Part shown: one piece after another, positions 52,801-61,800 of the stretch
How the letters are laid out: every line of letters begins with the position of its first letter
Position numbering within the stretch: the stretch's first letter is position 1
Assembly: GCA_905221605.1 (NCBI GenBank)
Contig: CAJNDS010000574.1
Location: 30,642-94,641, forward strand
DNA from: Symbiodinium natans
Taxonomy: Eukaryota; Sar; Dinophyceae; Suessiales; Symbiodiniaceae
Reading direction: 5' to 3'
Length of the DNA: 64,000 nt
Position numbers and translations under genes: made by a program
Notes under the pieces: model-generated
Seen by the model: only the letters and a program-made list of their open reading frames with translations
The model's database searches: none
What the model was told of the DNA's origin: nothing

Positions 52801-55800
52801 GCCGCCTTCTTGGGTTGAGGCGCCCATGGCGTCCCCTTCACCTTTTTAAACAACTCAGCATCCCACCTCAGCTCTTTCGGCTTCCGGCGGATAGACTGAA
52901 CCACGACCACGCCATCTTCCGTGGCGATGATCTTTTCCGTAGTGCCAAGCCGAACACCACAGTATATACCAACTTGCCACCGGGGCTCCAGTTTGTGCTT
53001 TGTCCGCACCCGGTAGTCCACAGTTTCTCCCCAGGCAGGAAGGGCCACAGCCCAGTCACGTCCTTTTAAACGCCTGAAGGGGGTGAGTCCATCTTTCATG
53101 GTCTCGTCGTGGGAGAAGAGAGTATACATGCTCCCGGCATGTTTTAGCAGCCAACCCAGAAGGGGGGACTTAGGATGAATACGCTCTCCCAGGCCCTTTT
53201 CACACGCATCCTTGTACGTGCGGCAGAGCCCTTGGGTTATCTCAACAGCGGCCTCGGCTTCGCCATTGCTCTTCCCATGATCATCGCCCTTGGAGTCTCC
53301 TGGGTCGTCTCCTCGACGACCTCGTCCTCGGCACTCTCGCTCTCGCTTTCTTCACCTTCCGAGTACAAGCTCTCGGGCACGTGTTTGGAGTAGTCAGGCT
53401 CCTCGGGAAGGTAAATTCGGGGCCCCTTACTTCACGAAGGGGAGCTCGGACGTAGTACCCCTGTCGGGCCTCCCGGTCCCAAGCGGTCCACTGGTCCTTG
53501 TCAGGGTGGCCCGGAGCGCCCAACTTCGACCACAAGTGGGCGTTGAGGCCATCCTCGTTGTACCTTTTCTTTTGGCCCTTGTAGCCGGGGCAAGGACACC
53601 AGTAGGTGGTTTTACCATCCTTGTCCTTTCCCACAGCACACTGCGCCAGCGTCTCCGACCAGGGCTGCGACCACGCCCAGGACGGAGGTCCGAAGGCCGC
53701 TCGGCAGATCTGCCCCCGCGTCGGTGCAGGTGGGTCCGGCGCTGAATCAGCACTCGGCCCCAGCACGCACAGGTAGCCCAGATCGCCGTCTCCAGTGGGC
53801 TCCTCGCCCCCTTCTTCCTCCGGCCATTCTTGGCCGTCTGCGCCTTCGCCCTCGAGGGAATGGGCTTTGCGCTTACCAGGCTTGTTGCCCTTTCCCTTTC
53901 CTCCTTTTCCCTTGGACGGCTTGCCGCCTTTGGGGTCTTTCGGCGCTGGCGGCTTCCCAGTTCCACCGTTCTCCTTGGCGTACCAACAGTTGCTTTTGCG
54001 GTGGCCCTTTCTCTGGCACAGGCGGCACACGATGTCCTTGTCCGGGTTCCCTTGACCTTTGGCACCACCGCCCTTGCCGCCCTTGGTGTTCTTACCGCCC
54101 TTGCCCTTGCCCTTGAAGGCATCGAGTTCCATCGGCGTAGCGCCGCCGTCGTCCACCTTTGCAGCCTTCTGCTCGGTATACGAGATCACTTCGGCGCGGG
54201 CCTTCGCATACGTGTCCAGCCGAGCAATGTTCATCTCGAGGTGGTCCTCCAAGGTCTCGGGCACCATGCTCAGGAGGATAGTCACCTTCTGAGCATCCTC
54301 GAGGTCCTTGTTGCCTCTCTGAACGTACTCGGCGAGGTCGGCCTCCCACTTGTCGATGGAGGCCCGCAACTGCTCCAAAGTGAAGCGGGGCTGCACAAGG
54401 ATGCGGCGAAGCAACCGCATGTTGCTCCGAGCATTGCGCGGCTCATATACGTGGCAAAGCCGACGCCACGCATCCAGGCCACACCTCTTCCGGGCATTAA
54501 ACACCACCGTGCAGGGCATCTCGCTCGTCAGCGAAATCAAGGCCACATGCAACTGGCGATCCACATCCACGGCCTCCGGCACCTTGTTCACGTACTCGGT
54601 GAGGGTGGACTCCTGGATCGTCTCGTCGCCCTTGTTGCGTGCCCAGTCCAGGCACTCCTGACCTTTGGTCGGAAACTGGGAGCTGAACCAGCTCTCGAAC
54701 TTGTAACTCCAAGCTTTCCAAACCTTTCTCGCATCTTCGTGCGAGCCCTTCAGGATGTCGGGCTTTCCAACGCCCTTTATATCCACCACGGAGGACTTCT
54801 TTGCCATGGCATCGAATGCCCTTACCTGGGCCTCAGCCGTTGCCCTTTGGGTGTTAACCTGCTCCTTCAAAGCGGCCTCCAGCAACTCGAACCTCCTGTT
54901 CGACTCCTGGCTCATCTGAGCCATCCCTGTCTGCACCTGCTGGAGGATTTGGCCGAAAATCATTTCAGCAGAGCCCTGTGCACCTGGTGCCGAAGTTGGG
55001 CTTCCACCAGGCGAAGCCATCACTTGTTCTTATAGAACTTCGAAAGGCGGTGGAGCACGGACCCTGACTGGCCCTGCAGGAGCTGGCCTATCGCGGCCCA
55101 AAGCCTCTGGAGCCTTCTCCACTTCCAGAGGTGCCTCAAAAGGCGAACCCACCTAGCCCTGGCCCGAGCCGATGCGGCTCTGAGCCTGAGCTGGTGGATT
55201 ATCCACACCGATACGCCTCTGTTTCTCCGAGGTTCGGTTGCCACCACCGTCCAGGAGGCACTGGATCCAGCCGCCTCACTTCGGCGGCTCCTGTTCCAGC
55301 GCTCCGCTACCATGCAGCGGACTTTTAGGCTCACGGGGCCTTCTCTATGCTAAGCCAAAAGGGCTACGGTGACACAAAGCTACCAAGACACTGAACAGAC
55401 AAAACAAGGCCTCTACTTTCCTACAAAACCACAACCCTAGAAACCCATAAACCCTAATTCACCAAGAAAAGTTTGTGAACTCAAACAAGCTTGTTAATTC
55501 TGAGCCCCCCCAAAACAATTAGCCCTGAACCCTGAGTCACAACAAGGCACCGCCGGTTTCTGCGATCCATACACCCCCCCCCTACCCCCCCCCCCCCTAC
55601 CCCCCCCCCCCCCTCTTTTCACCCCCAACCCCCCCCCCCCACCCCCCCCCCCCCCTCCCCCCCCCCGCCACCCAAACAAATTCTGAAATTGGGTTCTCGT
55701 TTGAGGCGTTCTGTCGGACCGCTTCTTGGAGGAGTTTTGACGTGAGGCCGCGGGGACGACACGGTCAAGGGGGAGCGTGACATTCCCTTGATGGGCAGGG

Positions 55801-58800
55801 GAGTGGGGACACGTGGATGTTCCTCCGTGCCCTCCGCGTTTGCAAGCCCTCCGCGCCCTCCGCGCCTCCGCGCCCTCCGCGCCCTCCGCGACCTCCGCGC
55901 CCTCCGCGCCCTCCGCGCCCTCCGCGCGCTCCGCGCTCTCCGCACCCTCCGCGACCTCCGCGCCCTCCGCGCCCTTCCCGCCCTCCGCACCCTCCGCGAC
56001 CTCCGCGCCCTCCGCGCGGTCCGCGCCCTGCGCGTCCTCCGCGCCCTGCGCGTCCTCCGCACCCTTCCCGCCCTCCGCGCGCTCCCCGCCCTCCGCGCCC
56101 TCCGCGCCCTCCGCGCCCTCCGCGCCTTCCGCGCCCTCCGCGCCCTCCGCGCCCTCCGCGCCCTCCACGCCCTCCGCGCCCTCCGCGCCTTCCGCGCCCT
56201 CCGCGCCCTCCGTGCGCTCTGTGCCTTCCGCGCCCTCCGCGCCTTTCTCGTCCAGGACACAGTGTGCTGATGCTAAGGGTGCATTGCGTCTATTCTGCGG
56301 GTGCGTTGCGTCTATTCTGTGGGTGTTTCCTTTGTGCAGAAGGCACGCACGTGCAGCATAGCCTTTAAGTGTCCATCTTACAGGGGGGGGGTGGGGGGGG
56401 NNNNNNNNNNNNNNNNNNNNNNNNNNNNNNNNNNNNNNNNNNNNNNNNNNNNNNNNNNNNNNNNNNNNNNNNNNNNNNNNNNNNNNNNNNNNNNNNNNNN
56501 GGGGGGGGGGGGTAGGGGGGGGGTGTATGGATCACAGAAACCGGCGGCGGTAACAACTTGAAACCCTAAACCCTTACCTTGAACACCCCCCACCCGCATC
56601 CAACTCTCACCACAACCCTGAACCCTGAACCCTGAACCCTGAACCCTGAACCCTGAACCCTAAACCCTAAAACCCTAACACCCTAACACCCTAACACCCT
56701 AACACCCTAACACCCTAAACCCTAAACCCTAAACCCTAAACCCTAAACCCTAACGTGCACCACGAGGGGCGTACTTGGGGCACCCCAGGGGGCATTACGG
56801 GCTTGCCATCCTTTGAGGTCCAGAACAAGAGCTCGCCGGTTTCACTGCCGCAAGCCTTCCGCACGAGGCTGTGAGGCTTAGGGTTCAGGGTTTAGGGTTA
56901 GGATGTAATTTAGGGTTTAGGGCTTAGGATTTCAGGCTCAAGGTTCAGGGTTTGGGAAATGCAGTTTAGGGTTTAGGGTCTAGGGTTCAAGGTTCGAGGT
57001 TCAAGGTTCAGGGTTCAGGGATCAAGGTTCAAGGTTCAGGGATCAAGGTTCCAGGTGCCGAGCTTTGTTTGGGGGGTTGCAGGTTTTCGAAACCCCAAAC
57101 TCCTTGCACAGCTTTACAAGAAGCCCAACAAAGAACATGCACCAAAGTGCGAGGGTTTAGGGTTCAGGGTGTAGGGTTTCGGGTTTAGGGTAGTGGGGAG
57201 TATTCGGGAACCTTGGGTTACATACCCCGCTTGAACCCCTCTCCCTTAAGAACCCTATAATTGACGCTGCTGTTTAGGGCTTAAGGCCTTTGTGGGTTTA
57301 AGCAGTCACTTCAAGCTCGATTTGGCCCATCCCAAACAAAGCCAATGTGTCATCTGGATCGCGCTTAACCGTTCAGTGTTTAGGGGAAGCCCTAAACCCC
57401 TGAACACTGAACTCTTGCGGTCCGAGCTCCACTGGAATCTAGAGAACATTTGACCCTCGAAATTCCGAGCCCCGAAAAAAAGCCCAAATTGCGAGCCCCT
57501 AGAACCCCTGAAGCCTAAATGCCTATATGACAACCCTGAACCCCTCAACAACAAGCCCTGCACTCTAAACCCTAAGCCCTAAGCCCTAAGCCCTAAACCC
57601 TAAACCCTAAACCCTAAACCCTAAACCCTAAGCCCTAACCCCTAAACCCTAAACCCTAAACCCTAAACCGCCGAGTGGCCACATAGGCTCCATCCGGTGA
57701 CAGGGTTCCCCGCACCGGATAGCTACCACTTTCCAGGCCAAGCCTCGGATAGCGCCGGGTTGGTTTAGGGTTTAGGGTTTAGGGTTTAGGGTTTAGGGTT
57801 TAGGGTTTAGGGTTTAGGGTTTAGGGTTTAGGGTTTAGGGTTTAGGGTTTGGGGTTTCGGATTTAGGGTATAGGGTGCTGGGTCTAGGCGTCGGGTTGGG
57901 GAATCCCTAAACTCGACTTCCTCCTCAACCATTCCCAACTCTAAACCCTAAAAGCCTAAAGCCCTACAACCCTAAACCGAACAACCATAAAACCCTAAAA
58001 CCCCAAAGCCCTAAAGCCCCGAAAGCCTAAACTCCTAAACCCTAAACGCCTAAAATCGAGGCCAGCGAAACCCTAAACCCTAAACCCTAAACCCTAAAAC
58101 CTAAACCCTAAACCCTAAACCCTAAACCCTAAGAAACCCTACTAGCGAAGGCCAGGTGGCATCTTCTGCTCCACTTTCAGCACGCCTCGTTGCAGTGAGG
58201 CCAAGCCTTACTTCTCCAATAACCCCAGGAAGACAAAAAAGAGGTTAAACTTCACTATTCGAAGAAAGAAAGGTTAAACTTCACTATTCCTATACTAAAT
58301 AAGGACACGTAGATACCCTACTCTTTAGGTAAGACGTAGCTATAGTAGGAACCAAAAAAAGTATTCAAGCATGGCACTCCAAAACGCAGTTTAAAGTTCA
58401 GCTTCTGGCTAAAACTACTCCTACTATACTATTCCTACTAAATAAACCCGAAACCCTAAACCCCAAACACAAAAACTTAAAGTATTGTAATTGACTGAGA
58501 AATAAGAGGCGTATGGTGTGGTCCCTTGCGAAGAGCAGGGCCCAGTCGTCTGACATCGAGGCCTCATGTGCCCTAAACCCTAAACCCTAAACCCTAAACC
58601 CTAAACCCTAAACCCTAAACCCTAAACCCTAAACCCTAAACCCTAAACCCTAAACCATTGTTGCGGGGTTGAGGATTTAGGGTTCTAGGGTTTAGGGCTC
58701 CAGGGTGTGAGGGTTGCGGATTCTGGGTTTAAGGCTTGGGGTTCTAGGGTTTCTTGGGTTTCAGGTTTTAGGGGATTTAGGGGATTTAGGGGTTTTAGGG

Positions 58801-61800
58801 TTTTAGGGCTTTAGGGTTTTAGGGTTTTAGGGTTTTAGGGTCTTAGGGTTTTAGGGTTTTAGGGGTCTAGGGTTTTAGGGTTCAGGGTCTTGGGGTCTTG
58901 GGGTTTTGGGTCCAGCGAAGCACCCCAAATGTCCTTCATTCTTCAGGATGAGTGTGCCGTTCTTGTTGGTACGCTAGAGCTCGGGTTGAACGTGGAGCTT
59001 CATGCTTACGAATCTGAGGGTTTCCAGGATGGGCTATGATAGCCTATAACCCCTTACAAAATAAGGACAGTTATAGGGTTTCATGATGGATATAAACAGG
59101 CCTCATAGCCCATCCTGGTTTGTGTTCAGACAGAGCCTCCATTTCCAAGCAGTTCAAGCCACGCGCAAGTCTTGAAGGCAAGCAATCCTACTCTAAACCC
59201 CTAAAAACCCCTATACACATTAGACTTCTCCAACAGCCATGGAATAACAAGTAGGTTAAGGTTCATATCTCTTCGTAGAAAAATGGAAGCTAGAAAGCTT
59301 AAAAGGTTCAACTGCCAAGAACAAAAAGGACCTTCAATCCTAAGCTCTAAACCCTAAACCCTAAACCCTAAACCAACCTTAAACCCGAAGCCCTAAACCC
59401 TAGACCCCCTAACCCCCGAAACTCTCGTGGTTGGGCCGCCTGAACGGAAGTGATGCGTCGACCCTGAAGCAACTGCTTGGTGACGATCCTGAGGGTCAGC
59501 AGCGGGCTTAGGGTTTAGGGTTTAGGGTTTAGGGTTTAGGGTTTAGGGTTTAGGGTTTAGGGTTTAGGGCTTAGGGCTTAGGGTTTAGGGTTTAGGGTTT
59601 AGCATTTGGCACATGCGGTTTGGGGTTAAGGGTTTGGGGCAGATATCCAACTAACTTGGGGATGTTCCCCCATATACCTGACAGTCCTTAAAAAGGATTA
59701 TAATAGGGGGTACTGTACTATATTCCCGATTAGGGACTGTGAGTATAAGGGGGAACATCCCAAAACTAGCTCATCTGAACAGCCAACACCTACTTCTGAG
59801 GGCGCCCCCAAACAAACAAAAGGGTTTAGGGTTTCGGAATCGGGGTGTCGGGTTTGGGGCATTGGAAATTAATTGGCATGGTACCTTCCGATGGCTGTTT
59901 GCCTTACAGGCTTTTCGCATCTTCCCTCAAGCCTAAACCCTAAACACCAAAACTAAACCCTGAACGTTACTACTCAAATCCCTGTGAGGGGTATATGGGG
60001 GTTTCCGAACATAGGGGTGCTTTTTGGGTGTCCCTTTAAGGGATTCCATTCTATTTGGGGTATAAAAGGGGGCAACCGTAAACCCTAAACCCCAAACCCA
60101 AACCCTAGACCCTAAGCCCTAAGCCCTAAACCCTAAACCCGAAACCCGAAACCCTAAACCCTAAACCCTAAACCCTAAACCCTACTCAAATCCCTGTGAT
60201 GGGTATATGGCCCAGGCGCTCGAAGGAGTGGATGGCGGTACCAGTCAGCTCGGAGCTCGCGTAGCTGCGCACGAGACCTTGGATTCATTTAGGGTTTCAG
60301 GTTTGAGGGTCCAGCTTAGAGTTGATGAGGGGTTTAGGGTTCAGGGTTTGGGTCTGAGGGTCCAAGGCTTAGAGTTGATTAGGGTTTAGGGGTTTAGTGT
60401 TTGGGGTTTAGGTTTAGGGTTTAGGGTTTAGGGTTTAGGGTTTAGGGTTTAGGGTTTAGGGTTTAGGGTTTAGGGTTTAGGGTTTAGGGTTTAGGGTTTA
60501 GGGTTTAGGGTTTAGGGTTTAGGGTTTCAGGATGTAGGGTCACCTGGCAGGTAGCGTTGCAATGCTTCACACCTAACAAGCAAAGGGCTTCGGGCTTAAG
60601 ACCCCGCCCCAAGCCCAAACACAACCCCAATCCCTCTCCCTCGTTCTCCCCCAAACATGCAGCCAGTTAAGCGTTATATGGGGGATTTCCGAAATTAGGG
60701 GTACCTTATTGGGGTCCTAATCAAAGAATCCTACTATTTGGGGGTCTATATTCGGGTCCCTTCTCGTAAGCCCCAGATACACAAACGCAGGGAGGGGGGC
60801 CCCAGCCTTAAGAACAACCCATGATTCCCATGATTCCTTCAGCTTGGGACTCGGGACAAGGGTCCAGACAAAGATCATTCAAACCACAAAGCCTCGGCCT
60901 CCGCAGATGATGATCAATGCTTGCCCAAAATAGCCCTACACCCGAAGCCCTCAATGTATACCCTACACCCTAAACTTTACTAGATGTAGGACACGTAGCT
61001 GAAGGGCTCCTCTCTTAAGTACCAGTATCTCCCGGCCTGTATACCTGACAAAGTAACCAAAGCAGACAAAGAAACCTTCAATGCCTGCAAAACACGGCCG
61101 CGACAAGAAAAGGCGACCAACCACGGACAGGAGTCTTCAACCGAAACTCTAAGAAGATCTGAGGACGCCTCAGTACAACTAAGAAGGGATCTTAAACCCT
61201 GCAAAGATTCTGGGCCCCTCAAACAGCCAGGATTCGAAACCCGGGATGCCGGATGAAAGTATGAAGGGCCGAGGGGCTCGCTGAGACGCCTGCAGGGTTC
61301 TACCCGCGCCAAGGCACAGCCAGAACAGTTTCCCAACGAGTCTATCACAGAGACAGCTAAACCCTGAACCCTAAACCCTAAACCCCTAAACCCTAACCCT
61401 AAACCACTAAACCCTGAACCCTAACAAACCCAATAAAGCAGATAGCAGCAACTTTGGGACCCACTGTTCCCGGTGAACGTAGCTGGATCCTTCATGTTGA
61501 TTCTGAAGATGTTCTGGCCTTACTAAACCCTAAACCCTAAACCCTAAACCCTAAACCCTAAACCCCGAACCCTAAACCCTAAACCCTAAACCCTAAACCC
61601 TAAACCCTAAACCCTAAACCCTAAACCCTAAACCCTAAACCCTAAACCCTAAACCCTAAACCCTAAACTGCAGCCATCCATCTTCGAGGGTCTCAGAGGA
61701 ATTCGGTCCAGGGTGTCAAGCGGGGTTCAGGTCTCAGGGGCGTAATTAAGCTTTCCGGGGCGAATTAGGGTTTAGGGTTTAGGGTTTAGGGTTTAGGGTT

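Larger units (their letters stand above)
50243..55425 (-). mobile_element. Ty1/copia LTR retrotransposon, young but internally broken
   Basis: Identical 113-bp LTRs (TG...CA) bound the element and a perfect 5-bp duplication AAACC lies on both sides (50238-50242 and 55426-55430). Order on the minus strand is LTR, primer-binding site, Gag with zinc knuckle, a remnant of integrase, reverse transcriptase, RNase H, LTR: the copia order. Protease and most of the integrase core are missing, and the three coding blocks lie in three different frames. It sits in the same orientation as gene R, in the intron between 50141 and 56799. Identical LTRs imply recent insertion, so the damage either predates insertion (mobilised in trans) or reflects assembly indels. 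Confidence 0.9.

Noticed and set aside
55494-56368. Ala/Arg/Pro-rich or Glu-Gly-Ala frames ([10 protein letters not shown])
   Set aside because: (GCGCCCTCC)n minisatellite read in six frames.
61195-61235. tRNA T-loop-like GGATTCGAAACCC
   Set aside because: No matching stem, anticodon arm or acceptor stem nearby.
60980-61348. 122-codon minus-strand ORF
   Set aside because: No ATG start, no recognisable domain and no clear link to flanking exons; kept only as an intron segment of gene R.
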